From Corticium candelabrum (lineage: Eukaryota; Porifera; Homoscleromorpha; Homosclerophorida; Plakinidae), in contig NC_085085.1 in assembly GCF_963422355.1 (NCBI RefSeq), forward strand, positions 13,400,485 to 13,464,484: 64,000 nucleotides of DNA, read 5' to 3'. Of the stretch, positions 26,141-36,777 are shown piece by piece; position 1 is the first letter of the stretch, and each line of letters starts with the position of its first letter. Below the pieces are notes generated by a model. It was not told the DNA's origin. It did no database searches and saw only the letters and a program-made list of their open reading frames with translations. Made by a program: the position numbers and the translations under genes.

Positions 26141-29100
26141 TAGTCCTTGTGCGGAAACTTGTAGGAAGCTTCGTTAGGAACTTCGTTTCACCCCTCCGGT
26201 ATACCAAGGTTTGTTGATGCCAGCTGGTAGAGCTGGTGTGACTACTAGATAATTTCGATGTTGGCAGTCTGGGAAGCGTGCGACGTTTCCGGTATAACGT
26301 ATTAAAAGTTATAGGTTTGGCCTCGTGTACCCAGACTGTATTCGTAGTGTTGTTAGAGCAATTCTATTGTTATGTAAATGCAATTCGACTTCGCAACGAC
26401 TGATCTGAAATCGTCTCGTTATGAGCTTTCGACTTATGTAATCGTCAACTCGCTAGCTTCACGTTTTGGACATATCGGGGATTCTTTCGCGGCGTTAGCT
26501 ACAGCGCACTTAGTAGAAATGTGCCCGGACTTAGCTGACTCAACGTGATGAAGATGACTCAACACGTGGGTGTAAATGAATGAACCGGATAAAAATGACT
26601 CAACCCGGCTCAACACGCGGGTTTAAATGACCGAGAATAACTCTACAGTACCTGCATGGATGCGCGTGACACGGAAGTAGAATGCTGCACGATGTAGTGA
26701 AGTAATGGTTTTGCAACAGCAGTTGACAGTAGTATATTATAGTAATAAAAGCGTATTTATACTGACACATGATCTGGGTCGGTTGTGACTAAACTACTAC
26801 TACTACTAGAGTTTAGCGTTGTTGTTGTCGCGTTGCCTTCTCTGTACACAACACCGTCAAGCAGTCAGTAAAGGTTGTTACATAATGTCGGATACGGACT
26901 CTGAACGACTGGAGGAGAGTGATATCGGTGTGACTCGTTCTGTATATCTTGCTTCAAGCTCAAAGGTGGTTTGTCTTGACTGGGATTGTTGTCTCTGTCA
27001 TACTGTTGAAAATGCATCATCTGATCCCATTATACAATTTTCGCATCGCAGTTGGGAAAACTACACGAAGTATCGCGTGTAAGAGGAGATGGCGATCCCA
27101 CGTACGAATTTTTTGTCTAGAAACCGCAGTTCTTCAGACGATTCTCCTAGAGGAGGCTACCACCGTCGGTGTTACCAAGACTACACAAACAAAACTAATG
27201 TATTGCGTCTTCTTCGTCGCAAGCAAGCAGAGTCCTCGGCAGTGAAAGAGGCGATACCTTCGTAGGCTCGATCTCGCAGTGACAATACAAGACACGCTCG
27301 AAGCGCTTTTCGAGTTACCGACTACAGGTTTTGTATTATTTGTCAAAAAAATACCAGCAAACAAAAACGAACGAAAAGTCGTCTCGTTTCCTGTGAATTG
27401 GACACCGCTGCCAATCGCCTTACAAAGGCCGCACAACTACACAAAGATGAACGTTTGCTATTAGCATTACAAGGAGATGTCTATGCCGATGAGGTTAAAT
27501 ACCACCGATCTTGCTACGTCTGTTTTACAAAAATAACCCGTTAGACAGTTCCTGCTGACGACGATGGTAATGCTTGCACGGCAGAATCTGAACACGAAAT
27601 TACGGCAGCCGACACCGAGGCATTTAGTGTAGTGACCAGCATTGTGCAACACACGCATACTAGAGCGTCGACAGGTTATTCGTACCAAGATATTGCGAGA
27701 CGTATTTTCAAAAGCAATCTCGAATCCTACATATTGGACAGAAAAACTGACAGACTGTTGAGACCACGCTTTGGAGAACGTTTTGTCATTTTGATGCTTG
27801 AAAAATTAGACCGAAGGAGAGGTCGTATATGCGTCAGACCTTAGAACTGGAGAAGTGCTTCAAGCTCTCCTAGAGTCGCCTTCGGTATCTGGAAACTAGA
27901 ATCTGGAGCATCCTCGGTTTCTTCAGCTTCGCTTGCTGTTACACACTCTGTCACACCATCTGCGGAATTGTATCACGCAGCCATGAATCTGCGTTCATCT
28001 GTGCTCAATCTAAAAAACCAAATGGCTTGGCTACCCAGGGCCTTTGACGTCACAGAAGAGGACATTAGAATTCCTAGCGATTTGTACAATTTTCTAGCGT
28101 GGATTATAGGTGGAGAGGAAACTGCGTTTGATTTTTACGTCGAACACTCATCCCGAGTGGAGACTGATGCACGGATTCATCGATTAGTAATGTCTTTTGC
28201 TTATGTATAGTTTATGCAACACACAACGGTCGAGTTAATGTAAAACGTCCTAACATATCACTCTATCCACTGCAATTCGTCATCTCACGGGAAACACAAC
28301 AATTCTCTCTCTGATGAACAAGTTCGGGCATTGTATTTCATGCACACAGCTGGACGAAGTTGATACGGCGGTAGCAAAATAACTCCTTGAGGAGAGAGAA
28401 TTGATGTCATACATTCCCGGTAACATTCAGCTTGGTCGACCTGCAGTCTTTTGCTTAGTTAATAATGATATCCTAGAAGAGACGTTGTCTGGAAAGAGTT
28501 CCACCCACTGTACTAATGGTATTCTAGTGTAGTGCAAGTACCGCTGTCATTGTAGAACCGAGTAGCTTTGTAGAACCGCTGTTTCGTGAACCAGTTCTTA
28601 CATGTGATCACAAAGAGGCCGACACGAGAATGTTTGTTCATGCCAAACCTGCATGTTTGATGGAAGGTGGTCAAGCGCAGACTGTCGTGATATGATTGCC
28701 ATACACTGATGTCGCAGTCATTGGAATTTACATTCATTCTCTATTGATGCCAGATTATTGTGGTCGACTGGTACCAAAGAACGTAGACGAATTATTGATT
28801 TAGGAGCAATTGCAAACAGCTTAGGTTAAGATCTTGTGAGTGCTCTGGCAGAAATGCATGCGTTCGATACTACGTCATGTTTTAGAGGAAAAGGCAAACG
28901 ACCCACTTTCCACTTCATACAACAAAAATTTTTTATTCTGTTTGGCTGGCAATGTCTGACTTAGGAAACTCATTGCCTTGCCGTGACAACGTTATGGAAC
29001 GGTGTGAGGCGTCGGTATGCCATTTGTACAAGCTACCAATGTGCATGTTCATGTTTGATTCCGGTTTGGGATGCACGGATGTTTGCCGGTTTTGCAATTG

Positions 29101-29651
29101 TAAAAACAAACGTCAGGAAGAGTCCAACACTCTAGAATCAGAGAAAGCTAACTCCACCTCCGCAAAGTTGGACGATACAGCACTACCTTCTGACTTTGAT
29201 GAAGATGATTCGGAATCTGATTCAGAGTCTGATATTGAGTGACCATACTACTTGTATAGATTAATCGCAGTGTATACGATGTAGTACGTACGCTTGCTGC
29301 AGTAGTTATGGTAGCGTATTTTAACGTTGCGCAACGAGTTCATCTACTTATCACTTAATTAATAAACGGAGTAGTGCAAATACAATTATAAACAGCATTA
29401 GCCAAATCAAGAAAAACGCTGTAAAGACCAAATTGCGCTCTTCTTACGACAGTCTGGTGTCCAAGGCTTCACTTACGGAAATTGATATGCTCTCGTGCAG
29501 GCGTCGCACATTTCCGACGCTGCCAACATTTAAAATATTCATGTACTACAACATCTCTTTACATCCGTAATAGAAAACCTTGGTATACCCGGGGGGGGGG
29601 GGGGTGAAATGAAATGTGAAATGACACGCTACGAAGTTCCGCACAAGGACT
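26141..29651 (+). mobile_element. 3.5-kb TIR-bounded element with decayed EADTR/DTDV-motif gene
   Basis: The ends at 26141-26213 and 29576-29651 are imperfect inverted repeats. Each has an outer block TAGTCCTTGTGCGGAA and an inner block TTTCACCCC...GGTATACCAAGGTTT. A possible 3-bp GAT flanks both sides, which could be chance. The interior holds one decayed protein gene on the + strand, described separately. Confidence 0.65.
26885..29242 (+). pseudogene. Decayed gene of the EADTR / DTDV / GKGK repeat-associated family (possible PIN-like nuclease)
   Basis: Fragments in shifting frames follow one order: N-terminal CCLCHTVENASSDPIIQF with HRSWENY, a second CIICQK segment, YHRSCYVCFT (27500-27530), a long middle, HKEADTRMFVHA (28608-28643), YTDVAVIGIYIH (near 28705), AIANSLGQDLVSALAEMHAF then DTTSCFRGKGKR (28855-28906), an acidic C-terminus ending ESDSESDIE. 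Many stops and frameshifts interrupt it. I know this motif order from large families of uncharacterised proteins in invertebrate and fish repeats, where the third motif usually reads GCDTTS. Here TGC is missing before DTTS. The order of acidic motifs resembles FEN/PIN nucleases; that is my inference only. Confidence 0.55.
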
Positions 29652-30311
29652 AGATGGCGTATAGTGGCTGGCGAGCGCACGTAGGAATTGCGCTAACACC
29701 TAGATAGTAGCTACATCTAGGCGAAGAAAAGTAAAAATTAACTTTCGCCAGTCGTCCATTATTTGGCGCGGAGAGTAGCCCCATCTCACAATCTCACTGT
29801 AGGGTGAGTCCACGTTTAGGCTCGAGAGTCCAGCCGGTCATCTCCCTCGCGGTGGAGAAAGACTGGCTGGAGACATTCGTCACTCAAACAAACCCGCAGA
29901 CTCTCTATCATCCAATCAGAGTGCCGTTCAATGTTTGTGCATCCTCGATACGAATGCACGTTGCTATTGGCTCTTTGCTAATGTAATTTCGCTCTGACGC
30001 AAATGCGTGTGTAGTCTCGACACGTGCCATCCAAGTCTACAAGCAACAGCTCGACTCTTTCCAGCTCTTCTCGTTTTCTGTCTCTCGTTCTAAGATCGCT
30101 AGACTCAAAGTTTACCACAGAGGCCGACCAAACGCTGAACGCAATGTACGCAAATCCTAGCTCTGCACGTCGCCCTGCGTTCACTAGGTGCAAATACCAC
30201 GCTTTGTAGAAGGTCTACTCGTTCAATGCATGCAACGTACGACACCCTACGCGACTAGAAGTTGTTTTGCATGCGCTGCCTATGCCTCCAAGTACGAAGA
30301 GAAAGACAAAG

Positions 30312-30477
30312 CAGGGCCGGATCCAGCGGGGAGTTCAGGGGGTTGCAACCCCCTCTTTTTCAATAGACGTGGTTCAATAATTTTATATAATTTCATTAGA
30401 AAAGAGAAAATTAGCAATGCTATAAATAACTGCTAACGGTGAACGCCCTCTTTCAAAAATTCCTATATCCGGCGCTG
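30312..30477. mobile_element. Nested 166-bp CAGGGCCGGA...CGGCGCTG MITE
   Basis: Ends CAGGGCCGGATCC and complement GGATATAGGAATT-type/ATCCGGCGCTG, flanked by CAAAG on both sides (30307-30311, 30478-30482). The paralogous MITE at 37124-37891 lacks it and shows a single GACAAAAGAGAAG at the site. The termini and 5-bp duplication point to a hAT-like non-autonomous element of a short-TSD type. Confidence 0.8.
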
Positions 30478-30686
30478 CAAAGGAGAAGACGACATGCAGG
30501 TGTAGCTCACACGCTAACGAAATGTGATATCAGACGGTAAAAGCAATAGACTACTCGGTTACAAATACATTAATTAGTAGAGAGCCAATAGCGACGGGCA
30601 TTGCTATCAGCAGTTATCATGAATACATGTGCATGCACAAACACTAGCCAAACGTGTAAAATCCTGATTGGAAGATAGAGAAGCAG

Positions 30687-30774
30687 CCTCGCGTAGTCAA
30701 ACCCCTCCCCTTTTATATCTACCGGCGGGAAAGTAGATATCAAAAAGGGGAGGGGTTGGCTACGCGAGACTAAG
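30687..30774. mobile_element. Nested 88-bp hairpin element
   Basis: Perfect-looking stem CCTCGCGTAG...AACCCCTCCCCTTTT with its complement, separated by a short loop region. Flanked by GCAG on each side. Absent from the paralogous MITE near 37812. Confidence 0.8.
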
Positions 30775-30883
30775 GCAGCGGTTTCCTTTGAGTGGCAAAT
30801 GTCTCCAGCCGGTCTTTCTCCGCCGTGGGGGAGATGACCGGCTGGACTCTCGAGCCTAGTCCACGTGTTACTCTAGAGACAAA

Positions 30884-30887
<4 letters not shown>

Positions 30888-30971
<84 letters not shown>
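30888..30971. repeat. (CA)n microsatellite
   Basis: Pure CA array about 30 bp outside the Mutator-like MITE. Confidence 0.95.
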
Positions 30972-30973
<2 letters not shown>

Positions 30974-31059
30974 TTGGCAAGTTTTCAATCTACTCAGCTG
31001 CAGCGCGCGTAGATCGTACAATATACATTCCTTCAGTTAGCACTCTGACTGCAGTGGGC

Positions 31060-31380
31060 GCATCTTGCACTCTACTATACCACTAGAGACTGAAAAGTCA
31101 CGTCATATCGCCCCGCCCTATGGGCGGTAGCAATTTATCTGAGTCATATTACTATACGCATCTTAGACACTCCAGACTACGCATTCCCCATCTCAGACTT
31201 TTCCCACCTAGAACGTCATGATCTATTCGTGGAGAATGACGTCGACGCCACTTCCGCAATGAAGACACACCTTCCATGACATGCGGACGGACGGACGGAC
31301 GCACGAACACCAGGCCCGGTGAGCCGGCTTAATTAAAACCTCTGACTGCATCTTGCACTCTACTCTAGCTAGTAATGAAG
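31060..31380 (+). repeat. Dispersed 'CGCACG/GGTGAGC' repeat, copy 2
   Basis: Contains CACTTCCGCAATGAAGACAC, GGACGGACGGACGCACG and CCGGTGAGCCGGCTTAATTA, and is bracketed by two CATCTTGCACTCTAC words (31069 and 31352). Confidence 0.6.
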
Positions 31381-31439
31381 ACATGTACAACCTAGCTATA
31401 GGTCTAAATTGCGCTTTTGCGCTCCTAGAAACTTACCAA

Positions 31440-31719
31440 ACTAGAATTATAGAAACGTTTTCTCTGAAAAAGAAATAGATGTAGGGATTGTATAAAAAGT
31501 AACAGAACAAGATCTATAGATAATATGAACCAAAGCTAGACATCATCAGTAAATCCTTCCAACCACATTCCCTACATTTTACATTTTGGGGGTTGGAAGG
31601 ATTCACTAGTGATGTCTGGCTTTGGTTCATATTATCTATAGATCTTGTTTCTGTTACTTTCTAGGCAATCCCTACATCTATTTCTTTTTTTCAGAGAAAA
31701 AGTTTTTGGAATTCTAGTA
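31440..31719. mobile_element. Foldback MITE, copy 2
   Basis: 280-bp hairpin with arms from ACTAGAATT(A/C) to the complement, including GAAATAGATGTAGGGATTGT and AACAAGATCTATAGATAATA. Closely related to 23259-23495. Confidence 0.85.
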
Positions 31720-31734
31720 TCCTAGACTATAATA

Positions 31735-32930
31735 CACGAACGCTTGGGAACGCCCACTTCCCTCTGTCTGTCTGTCCACCTGTCCACATGTATGTCTGTA
31801 ACGGGCCGATCGACACGACGCCGGTCTCGGATCGTCGCGAAAGGCGGCGGAAGGGTCGAGATCGGCCGTCGGAGATGAACGCTCGAGTCGGATTTCGTCC
31901 GGACCGCCTCTGACGGCCAGAAACGAGACTTTGGCGGCCTGAAATGAGATGCGCTGGAGTTTGTTTGTTCAATTGACCGAGTATGCGGATCTGACGTATG
32001 CTCACCAGCCACTGTCTCGGCTATCTGATCTAGAGTAGAGTGCAAGATGCGGCCGCTGCAGTCAGAGGTTTTAGGCCGGCTCACCAGGCCACGTGTTCGT
32101 GCGTGCGTGCGTCCGTACATTTAGATGATGTATGTCACAGAAGATGGCATGCGTCTTCATGGCGAAAGTGGCGTCATTCTCCACGAATAGATCATGACGT
32201 TTTATGTGAAGTCTAAACTGCGCTGTCTGGAGTGTGTAAGATGCATAACGCTCGGGAACGCCCACTTCCGTCTGTCCACGTGTCTGTAATGCGCCGATCG
32301 ACACGACGCCGGTCGCCAATCGTCGTGAAACGCGACGACCCGGTCGAGTTCAGCCGTCGGAGACGAACGGTTGAGTCGGATTTCGGCCATAAACGAGACT
32401 TTGGCGTTCTGAAATGAGGTGAGCCGGAGTTTGTTTGCTCAATCCACTAGCCGAGTATGCGGGTGTGACGTGCGCTCGCCAGCCACTGTACGCCATTCTC
32501 TAATTCCCAGAGTGCAAGATGCGCCGGCTCACGGGGCCGCTTTTGCGTGCGTGCGTGCGTGCGTGCGTGTGTCACGGAAGGTGCGTCTTCTTTGCAGAAG
32601 TGGCGTACAACGATAGATTGCCACCGCCCAGATTGCCACCGCCCATAGGGCGGGTAGTACTACTACTAGTAGTCTTATACTATAATACGCCAACCCACGC
32701 TTCCGTCTGTCTGGATGTCTGTCTGTAACGCGCCGATCGACACGAAGCCGGTCTCGGATCGTTGCGAAACGCGGCGGCCCGATCGAGTTCGGCCGTCCGA
32801 GACGAACGGTCGAGTCGGATTTCACCCAGACTGCCTCCGACGGCCAGAAACGAGACTTTGGCGACCTGAAATGAGATGCGCCGAGTTTGTTTGTTCAATT
32901 AATTGCGAGCAAGCGAAGCGAGCGAGTTTT
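31735..32930. repeat. GC-rich unit present three times in direct order
   Basis: Copies begin near 31738, 32250 and 32690. All contain GCGCCGATCGACACGA-type (first copy GGGCCGATC), GTCGAGTTCGGCCGTC-type, GAGTCGGATTTC, AAACGAGACTTTGGCG and GGAGTTTGTTTG blocks. Inverted fragments of the CGCACG/GGTGAGC repeat separate them at 32030-32200 and 32510-32640. Open frames on both strands (for example 31722-32120, 32529-32825) come from high GC, and no known domain is recognisable. Confidence 0.75.
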
Positions 32931-32977
32931 CTCTAATGCATCAAAGGGGTACTCTGAGTGTCCGTCCGTCCGTGCGC

Positions 32978-33290
32978 CACCACCCCTACCCTCCGGGGAA
33001 TCGGTTAGGAATTGATCAATTCGAATCGTTCTTTGCTAGTTTTAAAGAAAGTATACATACAATAGTTTACGTCATGTGACGTCATCACTAGAGATGTTTC
33101 TATGGAAACTATGCTCATTTATGTGACTGCGTTTCACCACCCCTACACCCAGCGGACAGCTGTTACAAATTAATCATTTTGAATAATTGTTTGTTTTCCT
33201 CGATGGATGTAAACAATTGACACTTCACGTTATGTGACGTTACTCTGTGATTATTGCTATGGCAACAAGATTGAATTAGGCGTAAGCAGC
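32978..33290 (+). repeat. Diverged tandem duplication, about 155-bp unit
   Basis: Two units start CACCACCCCTAC and contain matching GGA...AATT.ATCA.TT.GAAT, ATGTGACGT and CTATGG.AAC blocks. A partial third unit occurs at about 33411-33510, where CACCACCCCTAATTGCG is itself duplicated. Confidence 0.6.
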
Positions 33291-33708
33291 GTTTTTAACT
33301 TATCTAGCGTCTGAGTTAATTGTTGTAATAACTGTTTTTGTGACAGTTAATGCTGTTCTTAGCTAATAATAATAATTAGCTAATGTAATGAAAGTTAACA
33401 ACTGCTAACATCGCCATGGAAACATTGCTCACTTACTGCTAAGCATGCACGTTTTACTGTGCGTTGCGCACCACCCCTAATTGCGCACCACCCCTAATTA
33501 CCCACCCCACGAGCGAATTAAAGAAACGGTAGTTTATGCGTCTAGAACAACGTATTCTAGACATTGTTTTGAAATTTCACTCTGCAGCTGTATAGTACGT
33601 GCTCGCTCGCACAGGTGGGAATGCAATGAGAACCCATGGTATCATTTTTAGCAGAGTATGCGCGGATGTGACGTACGCTCGCCAGCCCACGCTATGCCAT
33701 CCTCTGGT

Positions 33709-33933
33709 CTAATCAAGTCTTGCCTGTCGCTGATCTGGCGTTTCCTCTTGTGCTCGTGCAGTGCCTTCTCTGTCAGCAGACATTCTTGCTTGTCGCTGCT
33801 CTGGTGTCTCTTGTTGTCGTGCTCGTGCGGTTATTTCTCTGTTGGCAGATCTAGACATTCTTGCTTGTCGCTGCTCTAGTGTTTTCAGCTCCCTCGCTTT
33901 GACTGTTCTGTCATTGTTCATGGCTAGTCTCAA
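33709..33933 (-). pseudogene. Repeat-peptide ORF resembling Helitron-associated N-termini
   Basis: Minus-strand frame of 74 codons encodes three copies of an ETPEQRQAR-type repeat separated by basic residues (ADREGTARA, SANREITARA). I have seen this repeat upstream of Helitron-like helicases in arthropods and other invertebrates. It lies next to the left end of the Pack-MULE-like element. No helicase or Rep sequence is attached. Confidence 0.5.
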
Positions 33934-33935
33934 CT

Positions 33936-35179
33936 AGACTCGAGCCAGTCTCTCCCCGCCTTCGTTATTCCCCGGATTGTCAATCCTGGTTTCAGACCGC
34001 ACTCAGGAATTTTACGTCATGTAGATACGGTTTCATTGTCACATAATGACATGCAGATTATCTAGGTAGTTGTAACTAATTGCCTGTTTTGTTTCCCGGA
34101 GGTCTCGAGCCGGATGCCTCGGTCGTTGAGAAATCGTGAAAGAGCAGGTATGTTTCGTAGCTTTGACAGCCTGTACATGTAGGAAGTTTATAGAAATAAT
34201 CTAGACGTCTCTGACTATAGGTTATTAATTAAAGCTAATTCACGAAGTTGTCTCTCCAGGTTCAGTCGCTGTTGCCTCTCACTTTCCAGCTCGTCCGTTT
34301 GCTGCTGTATTTTCTCCAAGAGGTCGACTACATTTATGTTTGTGCTAAGGAGGCCAGAAGAACACGGTCTCCTAGAAGAGTCGTGTGCTATGTCGTCGTT
34401 CACACGCTTCCTTTTCAGGCCGAAATATTTGTAGACACTGTTTCCTTGGTGCTTTGTCTTCTTTCTTTGTACTCTCCGTCCAAAGACATCTATCTCTGAC
34501 CACCTTTCCGACGTCAGCTTCGAGTAGAGGAGGCTTCTGGTGTGATTGCAATAGTATACTTACTTCTGCCTGGACGTCGTTTGTCAACGAACCTTCAGAC
34601 TGCGTGCCGATCTCATAATGATTTTCAAACCTGCGTACGTTGTACGTTTGAGATCTCAACGCCTAGTGACTGATTCGATCAGTGCATCTAGAATACTAGT
34701 TACCATTCGTGAATTCGAAGTAAAGCTGTAGTGACACCAACGGACTGCTCTTTGATCTGCATGGTCAATTGCACCCTACACTGGGATTGATCACCGACTG
34801 AACACTGTACACTAGAGTGAAGAGATCTCTAGGCTGCTCGACTGAACTAACAACTAGCATGCGTGGTTGTTAGCTACCTAGTAAAGAACGGAATGTTTTG
34901 ACGCTTCGTTTCCTTGAAAACCTGTTGTTTTGCAGTAGACTAGACACTGTATGGCCTAGCAACAGGCACGGCATACGTATTTACACTGTAGAAGAATTGG
35001 ATACCACTTACTAACAAATCACGATATTATGATACGAGCAGCGACCACTAAACGGATCCCGGGATCCGTTTATGTAACCCTGTCTGTTAGAAGTCAATTG
35101 CACCGGAAGAAGGCGGTCTGAACCAGTCTCTTGACAATCCGGGGAATGACGAAGGCGGGGAGAGACTGGCTCGAGTATA
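33936..35179. mobile_element. Pack-MULE-like element with 10-bp target duplication
   Basis: Inverted ends of about 62 bp contain ACTCGAGCCAGTCTCTCCCC, GCCTTCGT(T/C)ATTCCCCGG and ATTGTCAA. AGTCTCAACT occurs directly at both edges (33926-33935 and 35180-35189), as expected for a 9-10-bp Mutator-type duplication. The interior carries gene-like pieces: a short + strand ATG exon with a good donor (34114-34149, MPRSLRNRERA then GTATGT) and a minus-strand coiled-coil frame (34215-34520). No transposase is present. Confidence 0.75.
34215..34520 (-). CDS. Coiled-coil peptide inside the Pack-MULE-like element (captured exon?)
   Basis: On the minus strand a frame of roughly 100 codons reads through KTKHQGNSVYKYFGLKRKR, then NVVDLLEKIQQQTDELESER and QQRLNLERQLRELALINNL before TAG at 34215. 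The second half is a textbook heptad coiled coil. The family is not recognised. A splice acceptor-like AAAG precedes GTGGTCAGAG. It could be the final exon of a host gene captured by the element; expression is unknown. Confidence 0.4.
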   Translation of the reverse strand, partial: KLTSERWSEIDVFGRRVQRKKTKHQGNSVYKYFGLKRKRVNDDIAHDSSRRPCSSGLLSTNINVVDLLEKIQQQTDELESERQQRLNLERQLRELALINNL

Positions 35180-35735
35180 AGTCTCAACTCGCGGCTAGTG
35201 GCTGTTTCTTCAGCTCTGTTGTTTCGTATTCTCTTCGCAGCCGACGTGCGACGGCCAATTGATACGCGTTTTCTGGTGGCATGTCGCTAGCAATCGATTC
35301 TTATATTGACTCCTAGATAGACTACTATCGTAAAATCTTGCGCATTTTCACAAAACCCAGATGTGGATAGCTGTCATATGTCCAAACAATGTATACGTTT
35401 CGTTAGTTAATTAATTAATTAAATTAAACTTTAGTTGTCGCCTTCTTCCAAAAGCCTGTTTTAATCAAAATTTAGTTTACTACGAACGTTTGAACGTCAG
35501 CAAAACTTTCGGTCTGGCGCGCATTATTATTAATTAATTTATTGTGTTTCTGCAGTTTTTAGTCTGTATGTAAGGTATTTAATCGGTGAGTTTCTCGACA
35601 TGTTGCAAACGACGCCTACAGTTGATCAACGATGTATGACTCGCCCTTGTAGAAGCAGAGTAGTGTTCTGACTGAAGACACAGTCTGATGTGGTCGCGTT
35701 ACGTTGCGAGGTCCCGGATGTGCTGACTGAATTCG
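35180..35735. other. Spacer, no gene seen
   Basis: Sequence with TTAATTAATTAA words and one short tract of host-like DNA; nothing assignable. Confidence 0.4.
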
Positions 35736-36045
35736 AATCTTGTTTTTCGCGTTTATTTCGATAGAAATTGACACACTCCCCGTGCAGTTCTTGCTGCAGA
35801 AAACGTGTAAGTTGGATTTGGTGCAAATGCAATCAGAATTTGGAGAGAAACGAAAGCGTTAGATGAGTAAGTTGCATCGGCAAGAAATATTCAACTGCTC
35901 GAAGCTTTGCGAATGACGACGACACGTACAGTCTAGTGTGGGCGTGTGTTCTAATAAACTGAAATGTGTAGCGTTTGCGTCATGGAGAATTTTACGCGGG
36001 GGTCGACCCCTCGAGAGGAGACCCGGTGCATAGTTTCTAGACAGA
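35736..36045 (+). repeat. Dispersed repeat, inverse copy at 58075-58385
   Basis: Shares with the reverse complement of 58075-58385: CACACTCCCCGTG, GCAAATGCAATCAGAATTT, GAGAGAAACG, GTGTGTTC(T/G)AAT and GAGAATTTTACGCGGGGGTCG then CCCTCGAGAG. Non-coding, with no clear termini. Confidence 0.7.
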
Positions 36046-36198
36046 CCTTTTTAAATTTTTTTTCTACAGGCATCCTTTCTAATTTTTTTTATACAAACCT
36101 TTTTCAAATTTTTTTATACAAACCTCCTTTGCATGCCGAGTGCGCGCACCGATTTAGCTAAGTTTGGAACAGACAAAAGACGTGACCGCGTATCGCGA

Positions 36199-36203
<5 letters not shown>

Positions 36204-36233
<30 letters not shown>

Positions 36234-36266
36234 AACAAACAAACAAACAAACAAACAAACAAACAA

Positions 36267-36313
<47 letters not shown>
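36204..36313. repeat. Compound (CA)n-(CAAA)n-(CA)n microsatellite
   Basis: About 26 bp CA, ten or so CAAA units, then CA again. Mixed Thr/His/Lys/Asn frames across it are artefacts. Confidence 0.95.
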
Positions 36314-36315
<2 letters not shown>

Positions 36316-36777
36316 AGATCTTTTCACAGGGCGTGGCACTAACGACGTCATTGCCTACCGCGCGACGATTTGGTTCGCGTTTGAGACATTGGCGTTTGTT
36401 AACCGCGTGAGTCTAGATTTAATAGTATTAGTAATGCTTAATTATATTACTACAACGTTAATATTAATTAACAGAACTTTATCTACTTGCTACCTAGGAT
36501 CCTTTCATTCCCTAAACGACGCACTTTCTAGTAGGAATTCAGGAGGTACAAACCATTTGGTAATTGCGTACTACACAGAACACGCATCATAGATTAGCTA
36601 ATAAGTATTTACACCAGTGATAACCATCGCTGACGTCTCTATTATAGGACGTAAAATTATGACATTATATTGTTCCGGATAACCCGTTTATGAGCTTTCG
36701 AATGGTATGACGTTTGTTATGATTCAATCATGTGAGCTTCGTCAGAGGCCAAAACGTATCCCGGATTTTGATCCAAA

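Larger units (their letters stand above)
29818..30859. mobile_element. Mutator-like MITE, copy 1, carrying two nested insertions
   Basis: TIRs of about 80 bp start AGGCTCGAGAGTCCAGCCGG. Each TIR contains its own palindrome (CCAGCCGGTC...GAC(C/T)GGCTGG). Flanks TCCACGTTT (left) and TCCACGTGT (right) form a 9-bp near-perfect duplication, typical of MULEs. It is a paralogue of 37124-37891 (768 bp). The extra length here is explained by insertions at 30312-30477 and 30687-30774. Internal ORFs such as 30024-30209 are not genes. Confidence 0.85.

Noticed and set aside
30024-30209. Paired 61-76-codon ORFs (MPSKSTSN... at 30024 and MPSNSTSN... at 37328)
   Set aside because: They are similar because the Mutator-like MITEs are paralogous DNA; there is no evidence of selection on the frame.
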